Shown: positions 43,554-56,399 of the stretch, piece after piece | How positions within the stretch are numbered: position 1 is the first letter of the stretch | Layout of the letters: each line of letters opens with the position of its first letter | Origin: Ignelater luminosus | Taxonomy: Eukaryota > Arthropoda > Insecta > Coleoptera > Elateridae | Assembly (NCBI GenBank): GCA_011009095.1 | Contig: VTPC01004299.1 | Coordinates: 19,327 to 83,326, forward strand | Length of the DNA: 64,000 nt | Direction of reading: 5' to 3' | Notes under the pieces: model-generated | What the model saw: only the letters and a program-made list of their open reading frames with translations | The model's database searches: none | Told to the model about the DNA's origin: nothing | Program-made: the position numbers and the translations under genes

Positions 43554-46374
43554 AGAGCTATCAAGGTCAAACTATAATTTTTCCTGCAACTGCCAAGCAG
43601 CAGAGGCCACAATAGGAATGTGCCTTTCACCTTGGATGGAATTTGGTAATTTGGAAAGGTAAATACTGAAATGGAATGAGACGGGATTGATAGTAAACTC
43701 TCGACAGTGCGACCACTCATACTACGAGTATACGGCAACTCTTCAAGGCTGGAGTTCCTGTGTACTCGACCGCTTGTATATCGTTGGCTTCCGGAGTCTT
43801 GATGGAACCTGAAATATAAAACAGAGTTGCAGAGGAAAAGAGGAGGTGTGAAGGGTTAGAAAATTAGGGAGGTTCGGTGATTGGATGTCTCGAGCATGAA
43901 GTATTGTGTTGGGTTATCTGACGGCAAGGGGTGTGTTCTTTAGGATACCTTGGTGGTCAGATGGCTGGAGGGTGTTTCAAACTTCTTCTTGGGAGCGGTG
44001 GGAGTTTTCAGGGTTCTTCTCTTCAATATATTGTCAATCCAAGACGGACAAACGAAAGTTTTTATAAGTGTGAACCGGTAACTGTGCTATCTAGCAGCCC
44101 TAGACGTTGGATGCATCGAGCGGAGGTCGATTTTTCTGACAAAATTGTTGGAAACGAATTAATTTCATCCAAAAGCAGATTATTCGCTGTTCTAGATATA
44201 AAAATCGTGGTACAAGAAGTTTGCATTGTAAAATATTTTCTGGCGTCTTTCAAGTTATCGTTCTGTAGAAGCTTCCATGAACTTTGTTTTCGCTTATGAT
44301 AGATGCTGAATGTCGAATCGCAGCACGTGCGATCAAAATATTTTATTTTAGATTCCTGTATTTCTTTGTTTAGAAATAAATCCTGTTCTAACTGGTACTC
44401 CTTTCAGGCTTAAAGAATAAAATGTCAGATCAATATCGTCGCCTACCACAATCTTTTGTTTTGCTTGCCGTTCGGATCTCAAATTCATCAGTATCATTTG
44501 GAGTTTTCACCTATTTCTGAAAATGGCGTATGATCTAAGAACCAAAATCTATAACGAAATAATAACAGTAATTTTTGTAGATGGTATGGTATCCTCAAAA
44601 AAATTCCGCTTAATTACTTTATTATTAGTTGCACCCAATCAATAAGATGCAAGGTAAACATGACGCATTATGATCGATAAAATTAGACTTTTTTATCTTC
44701 GCTTTAAAAACATAAACAAAGAATGGATGTTTTAAAACCAAACTAGGTAGAACTTTGAAATCGTAACTCCAGTATAGCAATTAATTAGAAACGCTCAAGA
44801 TAAATCATTTATCCATTAATATCGCATAGTATAAACACCATAATAGGCTTTTGTCTTTTTTTAAACGTAAATAAACTCCAGCCCATTGAAAAACCTACAG
44901 TAACCAAAAATATTAATAAGACTCCACGCCCCATCTTATTCAATGGAAAGGAGATGCCTTATATAAAATGCAGATTGCTGCAGTTGTAGGGGTTGTTTAG
45001 TAAGTATTATTAATCAGTGACAAATGCAGTGTATTAACAATAAAAGGGGGACGAGAACAAGAGAAAATATATCGCAATTTAAAATGTTTCTTTCGCAAGG
45101 GAGCCATCTTCTCTTATTATTTAAATGCATCAAATATTCAGTTCTTGGTTTGAAGAAGAAAATGGATCGAATTTTCTCTTTAATAATGCAATTTCCCAAA
45201 TTGGATCCAAACATTACAAACGGTCGGTATTAAAATAAACTGGGGGAATTCCATATATGTAGACAGTTCACAAATCGACATCATAAATTCAACTAGGTGA
45301 ACTTGACCTTGACTCGAGGTGAACGTAAAAAGTCTATAATAATAGTGAATAGTACTTTATACGATTGGAACAATCATGAATGTTTATTATTATAAATAGT
45401 TGCGTGATATATCCTTTTTAGATACGATCTGCAAGAGTATATTTCGTTTTGTTTTTTCTTGACAAGAAAAAAGTATAAAAACTTTTAGAAATCTGAAACA
45501 GGTGTAACGTGACATTAAAGCAAGTTAGATTAGTGGAAGAAAAAAGTTGTATGAAGCAGTCAAATGAAATAATCAGTTGGTAGTTATAAGGAATTTCTTT
45601 AACGTGGAAAATCCGTGGTTATCATTCGTACGTTACCGCATACTTTTTTCTATCAAACTATCTTCCGTAGCAAAAGAAACAACTGAGATTTTATTTGATG
45701 AATTTTATCTTATTTAAGGCTCCTACATTTAATAGTTAATACATACAGGGTTTTACTAAATTGTAGTAATTAATTTCTGCCTTTATCATTAATCGAGTCG
45801 ATTGCGCTACATACAAGCATGGCCAATGCGATGTGGGCGTAACCAACTTCACAACATCGCAAAATATAGATAAGAGATGAGTGATGACATACGTAAAAAC
45901 ACGTGCTACGGGGATCAAGTAGTCTCTTGGAAGGTTTAAGCAAATAGTGGTCCTTACAGAGCAATTAAAGGGGCCAGTTTGCACTCAGTGTGTCCAATCT
46001 TGTTATAATGCAATAATAAAAAAATGTCAGACATTTTAGCTTCGCAGTGCGACAATTTAATAAATTGGACTCGTTTCAACTTAAACTTTACGTTATAGGT
46101 GACAAAACTCAATAATGTACGATTATTTCGTTATTATCTTAATGTTAAGTCCTGCCAGCTGTGGCATTCATTACTATTGTTTATGGTATCCTGTTTAAGG
46201 ATCAGCAACATTTGTTTTGTGGGCTTTTTCATGTTCTATATTGACAATACCCTCAGAATTTCGTGCGCCCCGGGACAACTTCGAATTTTTGAACCCTTGA
46301 ACCTTACACTAAGCTATATTGGAAATCCTTCAATTGCAAGAAAGACTTACTAAATAAGCCCAAACGGTCCGAGC
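43554..46374. other. Interval without recognised genes
   Basis: A 122-codon plus-strand open stretch (43931-44299) has no recognised motif. 44300-46374 is AT-rich; open stretches of 69-84 codons at 45024-45233, 45736-45984 and 46099-46353 look incidental. No repeat boundary detected. Confidence 0.35.
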
Positions 46375-46860
46375 AAGTCAAGAAGTTTGAGCAGTTCCAA
46401 CTAGAAGCCAGCACGAATCGAGTTTTCTAGACCGGTCTTTTACGTAGTCCGGAGATCGAAGCTCGGGTTCGGGTCTGGCAAGGCATCAATTTAAAAATTT
46501 ATCGGGCTTTTCGTGCCGTTCGGTCTTGTCGAGCTGTTGAAACCTACAGGACCTCTCAAACCATACGGTCCGGGCCTATCGAGCTTCTTGGACTTCTCGG
46601 CGCTTCGGGCTTCTTGGGTCTGTTCGGGCCTTTTCGACTTTTCGGCCCTTCAGGTTTCTCGGGTCTATCGGACAGACTAGATCTCTAGGACCTGTTGTCG
46701 GGCCTTTTGGACTTCTTGACACTTCATGTTTCTTTGTCGGGCCGTTCGGATATCTTAGGCCGTTCGGATTTCTCGGGCCTGATGGGCCGATCAAGAAATT
46801 ACTGAGTTTCTTCGGGCCCCGTCTAGTTTGTCCCCAGTCGGGCCGGGTTCTAGTTTAAAC
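46375..46860 (+). repeat. G9 GC-rich repeat, copy 8 (complete)
   Basis: A copy with both termini. Left: GCACGAATCG near 46413, TCTTTTACGTAGTCC, GATCGAAGCTCGGGTTCGGG, ATCAATTTAAAAATTTATCG. Then comes the 9-bp array with GCGCTTCGGGCTTC and GGCCCTTCAGG landmarks. Right: GGGCCGATCAAGAAATTACT, then GTCTAGTTTGTCCCCAGTCG, ending near 46855. At about 450 bp it is the best model of the unit. A minus-strand open stretch (46576-46794) reads like collagen triplets and is a by-product. Confidence 0.88.
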
Positions 46861-48185
46861 AGCTTCAAAATTCCAGATCTTTGAAAATATGGTGTTGCCT
46901 ATCCACATCTAGCCTCATTTAGGAAATCGGAACTCTTTTTCAAAATTAATAAAACTAGAGATGAGTTTCCTTCAAAAATCTGTTGATATTATCTGATATG
47001 AGTCGAAGAGGTATTACTACAGCTTTATTTAAACAGCGGGATAATGAAGATTGAAAAGACCAAAAGGTAGAATTATTGAAAATGCATGGACCTCTTCAGT
47101 TTTCCTTCTAAAGACATGAATGAAAAATAAAAGAAAAAATCATTTTCAACAGTTGGAAGAAGTTGTGCATATGTTCTTCGACACCAAACAATGCCAATAT
47201 CAAAAAATCGGTGGAAGTTGGTTCAATAGAAAGAAGGCGGATTTTATGGTTTGGTCTGATCAAAGTCTTAATATAAATTCTATGTATACTGCACTAAAAG
47301 GATTTCACCTCAAGATAATTTAAGAAAATTTCATTCGCCCAGAAAAAGATCGTCCTGGTCCACATGTACTCAAAGCTTAGGGCAACGTTCCTCATAAAGT
47401 GAGAAAAACATGCTTGGAAATTCAAAAACATTGAAAAACAGCTACTCAAGGCTTCTTTCAATAAACAAAACCTTGAAATCTAAATTCGCTGATTTCTTAA
47501 TATTTCAGTTACCCAAAAGCCCGTTGTTCATTGCTAATTAGTTCACTAATGTCCAATCGTTGGATAAGTTGAACTAAAGAATTACAGCCGTAGATACAGT
47601 TGTATCCGCGGCAATAATTCTTCAGTTCGACTTCTCCAACGATTGTAAAATTGAAGAACCACTGGCTTTCGTGCCAACTCTGATGAGTTCTCCTATGAAA
47701 AACGCAAAATGTAGCAACCGCCCTTAGTGAACCAAATAGTAGAAATACACCATACAACAATACAAATTTAAAATTAAAGCAAAACTCGCAAAAATAATAA
47801 TAAACTCCTGGCAGTTAGAACTAATTAGTTTCACCTTGTCCTGAGACCAGATCCGGTTTAATTTCTACAGGTTATTGAAGCGGGATTTTTACTAAAATTT
47901 TGGCCACTACAGCTTAGTCAGCAAAATGAACACTAATTGTGCGCTAGCTGCATGCTGAATCAAACCAGCAAGATGAAGTGACAACCGACGACCAAACCAT
48001 AATAATACGACAGAATAAAGCAAAAAAATTGCCATCTAATTGATAATTCCTGGTCTATTTATTGAAAGATTTGGCGTGACTTTTCTGCAAAATGTGACTT
48101 TCGAAAAAAATTTTGTGGAGTAAAAGATACCCAATTCGAGACTCGCTGGTTGCTTTAATTTTTTCAATTTAGTTTTTTTCAGATA
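46861..48185. other. Interval without recognised genes
   Basis: Short ORFs at 47120-47323 (plus, 67 codons) and 47509-47760 (minus, 83 codons) are unrecognised. No repeats detected. Confidence 0.3.
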
Positions 48186-49070
48186 ATAATCACCGCCGCA
48201 GGAGTAGTCATCAGGCTCTTGGGCATGACACTCCCGCAGGCCCCAATCACATACCTATGAAAATGGAAAAGATCGCTAAGGCATATCTGGAGTCACCGTT
48301 GGAAGCGACAGTGGACGAGCCGGTGGTGATAGGTCGCTGATCAGGCTGGCGTTTGTCGGAAGAACCAGAAACATTAAAGTTAAACGAATTAGATGAAGCA
48401 AAGAAATGAATACTGAAGTAATAAGCTCTTTTTCATCCCACTCCCGGCATATAGACAACTACTCCATTCAGATGACACAACAAAATTTCCAGAACAGAGT
48501 TAATAAAAAAAAATGCCATCATAAAGAAGAAATATCTGTCTCAAACAGAATTTAATGAAATAAGGAGAGAAATTGGTACAGACAGGCGAAGGAAGAAAGA
48601 GCAAAACACCGGAAACACGTCTAGTAGTACTGAGATAAACGATCAGACAGTCGCCAAGAGAGCGAGGTTATGGACAGATTGTTATCCGTCTGAAAACTGT
48701 TTGATAGTAGCAATCCTTACAGTTAGCCCACCTAGGCACGATATAGACCTAGCAATCTACTCAGGGACAATTGTGGCACTAGAAATGAATGGTCAAGCTA
48801 CATTAGACATCACGAAAACTAACAGCGATACAAAAACTACTTGTAGATGGAGAGAAAGACTAGTTAGAAATATAGACAAATTATGAGCTTAAGGAGATAT
48901 TAATAACAGAATATCTAAAAGCGAACAAAAGGAGAAAAGTAAAAGAAAAGATTATCTTAATATCTCGTAAACAATTGAAGATATCAAAATAAGAAAAAAA
49001 ACACGTCAATTTGCTTAACTCAATCATAGAGGTCGCTGCGTTCGCTCTTCCACACATAATCTCAGAATTT
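48186..49070 (+). pseudogene. LINE copy 1, N-terminal and linker part
   Basis: Reading blocks such as TPAGPNHIPMKMEKIAKAYL (about 48230-48290), KKKYLSQTEFNEIRREIGTD and the 48701-48883 open stretch ending TCRWRERLVRNIDKL fit the region between the N-terminal DNA-binding domain and the reverse transcriptase of restriction-endonuclease-type LINEs (PPRW..RI...I..LR pattern). Stops are frequent. The matching RT piece lies at 49950-50410. Confidence 0.55.
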
Positions 49071-49949
49071 TAAATGGCACCCTACTACGTGTGATACGTC
49101 GTTGTAAAGGGAATAAAAATTGCAATCTTTTAAAGAAAACAAGATTCGAATAGGCCTACTAGATAGAAAGTTATGGCACAAAACGTCTTGTTGTAGTGAT
49201 AAATTTAAATCTCATGAACATACGCATTTCAATTGTTTTCGTGCTTATTTCAAATATGAAGCAAAAAAACGTAAACATCATTTTTAATTAAACAATCTAG
49301 ATTGAACTATCAATAGTAAATGATCAATCCTTTAAAGAAAGTACCTAACCTAGCTGTTTAATTATTCTTCACTCAGAATTATCGCTAGAACAACTGAATT
49401 GGTCACCTTGATTCAAAGTTATTATAGAAAACGTCTTATTATAACAACAAAAGGTAAGTAAATATAAATTGTTCTAATATATACTTTAAATGGAAAAACA
49501 AATGCAACTTCGCATGTCTTGCATTGCATAAGGTGAATTGAACTAATATTAACGCGAGTTGCTACGTTCAGGAAAATCGCTTATTCATGTTGTTCCTTCG
49601 CGTTCTGTTGACAGTTCAATTAACAGTAATCAATTAGAAATGCTTACGTTCATCTGTTTTGTATCCGAAATAAGCATGCATTTATTTTCTTAACTAACGC
49701 AATTTAGATTATTAACTAAAATAAGACGGTTTGTTTCCTTTCTTCATAAATGGTGGTGGTGGTCATTTAAGATTTTGAAGTTATGTATGCGAGAACGAAC
49801 ACAGCAACCTCTATGAATGAGTTAATTATGTATTCTAATGTCCCCCTCCACAAATATATTAACTTGTTTGTTCTCATTTAGATATCTTCATTTGTTTAAG
49901 AGATATTAAAAGTGGATCGTTTTAGAATGAACACACTGTAGAAACCATT
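49071..49949. other. AT-rich interval between LINE pieces
   Basis: No motif recognised. It may be unrelated sequence inserted into, or replacing, the middle of LINE copy 1. Confidence 0.3.
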
Positions 49950-50410
49950 GTAATGAAAAACGCCCAAGATGTGGCCCATGTCGACTATGTATACTAAAAG
50001 CTTTTGATTCAGTCCCTTAACTGTTAGAATCCCTAGAAATAAACAAAATCAACGAAAGAATCCGGAATGTACTTACTCGTCTTTTGTCTATATAAAAAAC
50101 CCATATAGTACACCTTCACAACCAACATCTTAAGTCAGATAATAATAAAAAGAGGGAGATAGTTTCAGCCTGATGTTGTTCTGCCTAGTCCTGGCGTCAT
50201 TTATGACTTTAAACTAGATCTACAACAACAAAACAAAAGAATCTCAAAGATCTGAAGCTTTATGCTGAAGAAGCAAAATAAGTTTGAGCCTTTTATATCA
50301 ACATTGAAGATTCTTAGTGACGCTATAAAATGTCTTTCGGTTTGGACAAATGTGCTACGACCAACATCAAGAAGGGAACAATATTAGAGCGTTTTAAAGC
50401 CCTATCCCTG
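49950..50410 (+). pseudogene. LINE copy 1, reverse transcriptase fragment
   Basis: YTKAFDSVP (about 50002-50028) corresponds to the RT block YIDYRKAFDSVPHSW. Further on come a DLKLYAEEA block and MSFGLDKCATTNIKKG (about 50328-50378). The FGLDKC motif also occurs in LINE copy 2 at about 60955-60972, showing that both copies belong to one family. The catalytic YxDD is destroyed. Confidence 0.7.
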
Positions 50411-51480
50411 TTCAATTAGTACTAAACTATATCAAAAAAAAATCTGTGAGACGTCTCAAGTCTCTCATACACCTTGAGACCAATCAAATGAAGCGACATC
50501 AATCTAACAGACTTTGAGCTTTAAGCCTTTTGTGTCATATAACTTTTTTCCCTAAGGTGCATTATCTCCGAGATACAGGATGTCAAGATTTAATTAGAAA
50601 AAAAAGAGTGTCTACTATTCTACATAGTTCTGCGTCAGATAACTGTGGATGGGCTAGCCTCCTACACTAAAAGGAAATGTTACGCCACTAAAAAATTAAA
50701 AGATGTTTTTATTTTCGAAATGCGTAATCGTTTTGGAACAAAAAGTTACTTTTACATTTCCAACGGTAAGATAATACGTCATCTCAAAAACAGGATTCAG
50801 TTATTTTATTTTTCCCGAAAATACTTCGTATTCGAGATACAGAGAGTCAAAGTTAACTTAAAAACAAAAAATCCTGACACCCCGTATCTCGAAAACGATG
50901 CACTTCAGAAAAAAATGAAAAATCAGAATAACTCGAGAACGCGTGGGTCGATTTTGACCAAATTTGGAAGTGACATCTAGCGGCGAAAATGGACAAAAGC
51001 GACTGGGGCCTTATGTAAAGTCCTAGCGATCTTGGATCAGGGGCGTTGTGATGTAAAGCCTCCTCAGAGTACTTCAATAAAATATTTCAAAATCGAAAAT
51101 ACATAAAAGTCTGTTGTATAAAGAGGGCAAGCATTGACTTTCATTATCCTCCACTGGTTAGTCTAAACAAGGACGAAACGATCTTTTGAAGGTATGTTAG
51201 TCAATGCTTGCACGAATTCTGAAAACTTTATTTGTAAGAGACAATAAATGGATCTTATAAATCGTTGTCCTTTATTTATGACCTCCTCAGAATGTTTTGC
51301 TCTTTGTAGATTTAAATTTGGGTCCATAGCCGTCCGTGAGAGGGGGATCAAGGTGGAGGTTTTGCAAAGATATCAAAGCGACATTTAATATCCCGATTGA
51401 GTGTCTTCACCTGCATCCGAGGCCGCTTGAACCGATTTTCCACCTCCTACGGTTCAGTCAAACCTAGGAGGGCTCTAACT
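50411..51480. repeat. AT-rich region with 72-bp hairpin
   Basis: At 50827-50897 two 23-bp arms built on CGTATTCGAGATACAGAGAG and, inverted, CCCGTATCTCGAAAACG form a hairpin. A third related copy (CTCCGAGATACAGGATGTCA) is at about 50568. The motif resembles termini of common insect non-autonomous repeats. The 111-codon open stretch 50645-50980 crosses the hairpin and is probably incidental. 51000-51480 shows nothing else. Confidence 0.55.
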
Positions 51481-51930
51481 CGAAAAGTATAAAGGGCACG
51501 GTGGTGTGGTTTTTGCCGTTCGACGTAGATTTGCGAGTGTTATCGGCCAGTGAAAATTGTCGATAGTAAACCAAGAAACCCTAAATTTCCTCCGAAAGCC
51601 GTTCGGGCGTTTTGCGAATCTTGCACTCCCTACCAAAACCGTCCGAATGGTCCGATCGACATGATATTTGAGATTTGTATTCTGAGAGTACACATCTACC
51701 TACCGAAGATTCGGTTCGATTCGGCTAACTTCGTAATTTTTCCATGGTTTTTCGCGATGCCCACTTCAAAAATTCGTAACTGGGTTAATTATGGTTTGAT
51801 CGAGCTGGTCTTTTTTATGTTAAACGATAACATCAGGGCAAGAAGCTTAAGTAGATACCAATGGCGTGCGCCTGTATTTGAGGTGAAATGGAATAAAGAG
51901 ATGTACAGTCCGTGCTCATTTTATTAGACT
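51475..51930. other. Less AT-rich block open on both strands
   Basis: A plus-strand ORF of 125 codons (51550-51927) overlaps a 72-codon minus-strand ORF (51475-51693). Neither has a recognised domain. The composition (CGTCCGAATGGTCCGATCGA near 51641) suggests a repeat-derived segment. Confidence 0.3.
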
Positions 51931-52099
51931 CGTTTCCAGGATTTTGATTTTTTGAGTTTTAGAATTAATATCGACATTAAAAGATGGTCTTAACCTTTCT
52001 ACATATTCACTGTACAAAAATTTTTTTCTATCAACTAAATTTTGTTAGTAATATTTTCTTTGGTCAGTTTTCGTTTCAGGAACTCTCAGACATTTTCAT

Positions 52100-52862
52100 T
52101 CAATTGGATTCATGTCTGTTAAGTTCCCCGACCATGATAATAGCGGTATTTTCTGCTCTTCCAAAAATGTTTTAATTGTTTTGGCAGTATGACAACTGCA
52201 TAAACACCTTACGACTACTGTCAAACCATTTGTCCATCTGCAAGATCAATTTCAATCAATATTGATTCTGCCGGATGCTTCCCTCCACGATATATGGTAT
52301 ATCCTTCTCAATTCTTTCCCACTGATGACAGACCATATCATCACAGATCTGACGCTTAAATGTTTTGATTACACAGTCCATATCGTACTTTTGCCCTGGA
52401 CGTCTCATCACTAAAGCAATCCTGTTAAACGTACAATAATAACAATAAAGTGTCCAAATAAAATTATCCTTCTTCACTTACTCTCTGCCAATTATCAACG
52501 AGCAGATCTTTATGCAAATTGGCCCCCAATTCAATCGTTTTTTGACGAGGCTGGTGTTACTTTTAGCTTTTTAACTGACCTTGGACATTTGAAGCCCATG
52601 CTATACAGATTTCTTTGCACATTAGCAACTGATACAGTGTAGCATTTTTCATTTCATAGTGGGTTGCCCTTTCGTGTGCCACGGTTAGGTTTCTCAAAAA
52701 TAGACGGACCCTAAGTTTTCTAGCTGCTTCAACGCGTTAGTTCGTTCGCAGTTTTTGGCTTACACGCCGAACTAACGATTGAGATACTCCACACTGATTT
52801 GCAATATCTCTTTGACTGTATTTAGTATTACGTATCAGTGCAATTAAAAGACGATTTTTCAT
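52100..52862 (-). pseudogene. Decayed Tc1-type transposase
   Basis: From the ATG at 52862-52860 the minus strand reads LIRNTKYSQRDIANQCGVSQ then SLVRRVSQK, a Tc1 helix-turn-helix. Downstream come MRRPGQKYDMDCVIKTFK (about 52360-52415), a YIVEGSIRQNQY block and CHTAKTIKTFLEEQKIPLL. The end is GNLTDMNPIE (about 52105-52135), which holds the terminal glutamate of the DDE triad. The second aspartate, expected between Met-Gln and Cys-His-Thr, is lost to a small deletion near 52195-52205, and the first lies in a scrambled stretch. Stops are present. No TIR pair was found with confidence. Confidence 0.82.
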
Positions 52863-52939
52863 CTAAATAAAGATCTTTCCATTTGTCCATCAAAGAAAAT
52901 TCCAATAGAAGAATGACTGACTGATTTCTTTGTTAAAAG

Positions 52940-53400
52940 GCACCTAGGTAGCGACATATGAATACTTTCAAGGTTCCCCAGCATCTTTTAATACAACCAA
53001 GAATTTCAAAAAAAAAACAGATATCTTTGGGGTGAGTCTAGTAGAGTGAGAAGGGACTATAATTAGTCTTCTTTTGGACCTTTCTGGAGTAGTTCTCCGA
53101 AATCCTAGAAAAATGTAGTTGCTAGGTCTCGTATGCGCCTTGGGATTGGGAAAAAAAAAGCTATACATACTTTTTCCTACCAGATCATCTTCCAGGTCGA
53201 AAATGCAAAAAAAAAACTGAAAATTGTGCAAATGTGGCCCTGGCATGAATACCCTTCTGCTGTACTTTAGTGGCCTATACGTAATTTTGTAAGCAAATTC
53301 CGAATCTTTCCAAAAAGACCCTCTACACCTAGAAGGGTCTATCCTTTCTAGCACCGTTATTTTTGCGTGATTAATGCTGAGATTCGGCATGTAGCTGTTC
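52940..53400 (-). other. Unrecognised 140-codon open stretch
   Basis: A minus-strand ORF (52968-53390) is long for this base composition but has no recognised domain, and includes low-complexity Phe and Lys runs from A/T tracts. It adjoins the Tc1 remnant on its 5' side, so repeat-derived sequence is likely. Confidence 0.25.
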
Positions 53401-56065
53401 CAAACTTTTGTGCATTTTGCCTCCGAATTCGGTTAGGATAGCCAAAGGAAAAGAAAAGGTAGAAATACGTAAACAGTGTAAAATGCACTTTTTTTAAAAA
53501 AAACCTCCTTGTACCTGTAAATTGGATTTGATGATATAACGTGGAAAAGTGAGATGTCCATAAGCATGCGGTAGGGTGGTCATTGGAAGTGATATCTCAC
53601 GCTCTGGAATATTTGATTCTTACGGTGAGGGTTATACCAAGAGTTATCACAGGCATGGCACGTGTGTAAGAAGGCGACTGGCGATTTTTAATTGTAATTA
53701 CTTAATAATACATAAAGAAAATTAATTGTATTCTGAGAACATTTCATCAACTGGAAAGAAAATTATAAGTAAAAATTAATATTGAATTTCATGCGCAAGA
53801 ATTATCATTTAAAAAAAAAATGAGCTACAAGTGCCACTTTCTTATAAAGCACCCTGTGTAACCGAAAATCGTTTTATAGTCTAGATAATCGTCGTGGACT
53901 GCTTTTCCAAGCAAGATTTCTCGATGTATTTTACAAATAATGACGCTAGTCTCTAATTACATACCATTAAGATACCCTGTATACTCTCCACAAATGAATC
54001 ATTATATAGTAAAATATCTTTTATCAGAATGCCAATTACAAGCTATTAAAAACAAATTAGTAATTAATCATTTATAGTAATTGTGGCTGTGTAGCAAAAA
54101 AAAAGTTCATTTTACATAAAGTTGGTTTTTACAACTATAGAAATTTAAAGTAATGCTGATTAATTTTTACAGGTGCAAGAGAGAGAATTAAAACACGTTC
54201 ATATTGCTGCTGCATGCAATAAATTAATTTCTTTTAATGCTATAAATACTGGATCTAATTACACTCATTGTCAGATTTAATGTTGTAACTTTATGCTTGA
54301 ATTGTAGCCCTAACCGCGCAGACACCTGTACTTCATTTGAGTACTGCATTATGTGATTTCTTGCTATCAGTTATTCACCCGCCATATTTTATTTATATGC
54401 GAGATGAAAATGAAAAATCTAATTTTTAACAAAATTGTAAATATAATTTATGAGTTTTCATGCAAAAGGGCAATTAATTAATCGCAGCAACTGTAACGAG
54501 GAAATCCGGGATTCGTGTTTGTAATTTTCCATTTTGCATTCGGATTTGTTCGCAAAAACAATTATAACTTTCTAAAAAAAAAATCTATCCCACAATTGTA
54601 AAACTTTTTTCCAATCCTCTTTATACGAAATATAATTTGACTAATTTAAATTACCTTGCAGTTAAATTAGCACTTATTAAGTTTGTTACGTAGGCAACTA
54701 CGCTTCCAACAAAAAAAAAAGAAGAAAAATCTACAAATAAATTTGGAGCATTGGGAAAGTTCTTTAAAACTTCCACATTGGAAAAATAACCGGAGTTTTA
54801 TATGAGAAAAATGTTTTACATATGAAAAATATTTCGTCAGTCATTCTGATTACACTATTATGTAAACAACTCGAAGCAAATTTGGGTCTTTTAGGAAACC
54901 AACTTTCTTTGCGTCGACTGTCGTTGTATGTTTAGCTTATCTTATCTCCTTCTTTACATGAGAAAGCAACAAACTCGATTCCTCTGTCGCAGGTTCGGTG
55001 TGAGCGTTATCTTCCTTTTTTTTATTGTAGCATGGGGAAGTTGTAAGTATTCGTTCACAATGTGTTAAAAAAAATAAATTTAAACTTTTTTCCCTTCCGA
55101 TGATACCCTTACATACACACATATATATACGGCTTTTGCAAATTTGGCAAATAAATATTCAAGTTCAAATATACCACACCAAACTGAAATAGACACCCCT
55201 AAAAAATCAATCACACAAAAAGCTCGCGAATATTCCGCACAAAATCAGCTTATGAAAAATGTAAAAATAAAAGGATCGCTCGCACGGCCTTTCAGTTTTT
55301 CGATCAGACCTTTTCAATAAATTACCAGGAGCTTTATCAGATACTACACCTCACCTCTTTCAATACTGAAAATGAGATACAGAATTCAAATCGAGACGTG
55401 TACTTTTGGTTCCATTAAACTTAACGTTCCACATTTTAAAACAGGTTTGGATGATTTTTCGGAGAAGATTTGCTTATAAAATGAAGATATCGCATTAAAG
55501 AATGATTCGATAGTTTCTTGAAGGTCTGTACGTCGAAACGTCGAATATAAATAATGAAAAGCGTTTTTCATTTTCATGACGCACGCAGATTTTACATAAT
55601 GGTAGGTAGTCTAATCAAATCGTTTCATGAAAAATTCTTTGATTAAAAAAATAATACCGAACCGTTACAATCAAGGCCTTTAATCCATTTCAGATTGTCC
55701 TGACCTACAATCTGGAGAAAATTAAAAAGCTAAGTGAGAACAATTAAATTTTAGTGTAAGTTAACATTTTTTCAAAATATTATCAAGCCTGTTATAATTA
55801 ATTGTTTCTAGTTTATCAATGATTTATTATCGGATTCATGTTGAATGTGGTAAGGATGACTCCCAAAATCGGTCCTTCATAGGTTTGCAGAAGGTCGGAA
55901 TCATTCAATTCGTTCGATTTTCTTTTTCTAAATCCATTATGGTGTTGTGAGCATTTCTATAACCAGAATTATCTAACAATCTAATAGAACTAGTCGCCTT
56001 GATAATGTTAAATTTGATCGATCAAATAATTTATCTTGCTAGTTACAATCTGACAAACGTAAGTA
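53401..56065. other. Interval without recognised genes
   Basis: AT-rich. The block 54150-54560 looks single-copy, with several homeodomain-like TAATT/ATTA cores and no repeats, and could be conserved noncoding sequence. 54560-56065 has nothing recognisable. Confidence 0.3.
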
Positions 56066-56399
56066 CAGTAAAATCATTATTGCTTGTCCAAAAAAATTGT
56101 TTTCCGCAGGTGATCTTATCTGTATTTCATTCCGTTCACTGTCATTTACTTCAAGGGCGAAGTTTGCCACCAAAACATTGTTTTTGTAATGAAATCTATG
56201 CCACCCGGAAAACGCTTCTGCTAAAGTGGTTGCCTACTGTTTGAAACAAATAATGAACTATGACAAACATAAAAGCGCCGATCGTCATCCGTCAACATTC
56301 GTCCTTACTCGGTTTTGACGTCAACTTCACATTAAAATAAAGGTTTGATAACGACTGTTTAAAGTAATATCGTATGGACAAGCAATAATGATCTTACTG
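56066..56399. mobile_element. 334-bp pogo-type MITE
   Basis: Terminal inverted repeats CAGTAARATCATTATTGCTT (continuing GTCCAWA) begin at 56066 and end at 56399, flanked by TA at 56064-56065 and 56400-56401. A TA duplication with a CAGT start is the pogo/Tigger pattern. No coding capacity. Only one or two substitutions separate the arms, so the insertion is fairly young. Confidence 0.88.

Noticed and set aside
52968-53390. 140-codon minus-strand ORF as a host gene
   Set aside because: Contains peptide runs encoded by homopolymer A/T tracts, shows no known domain, and adjoins a Tc1 remnant.
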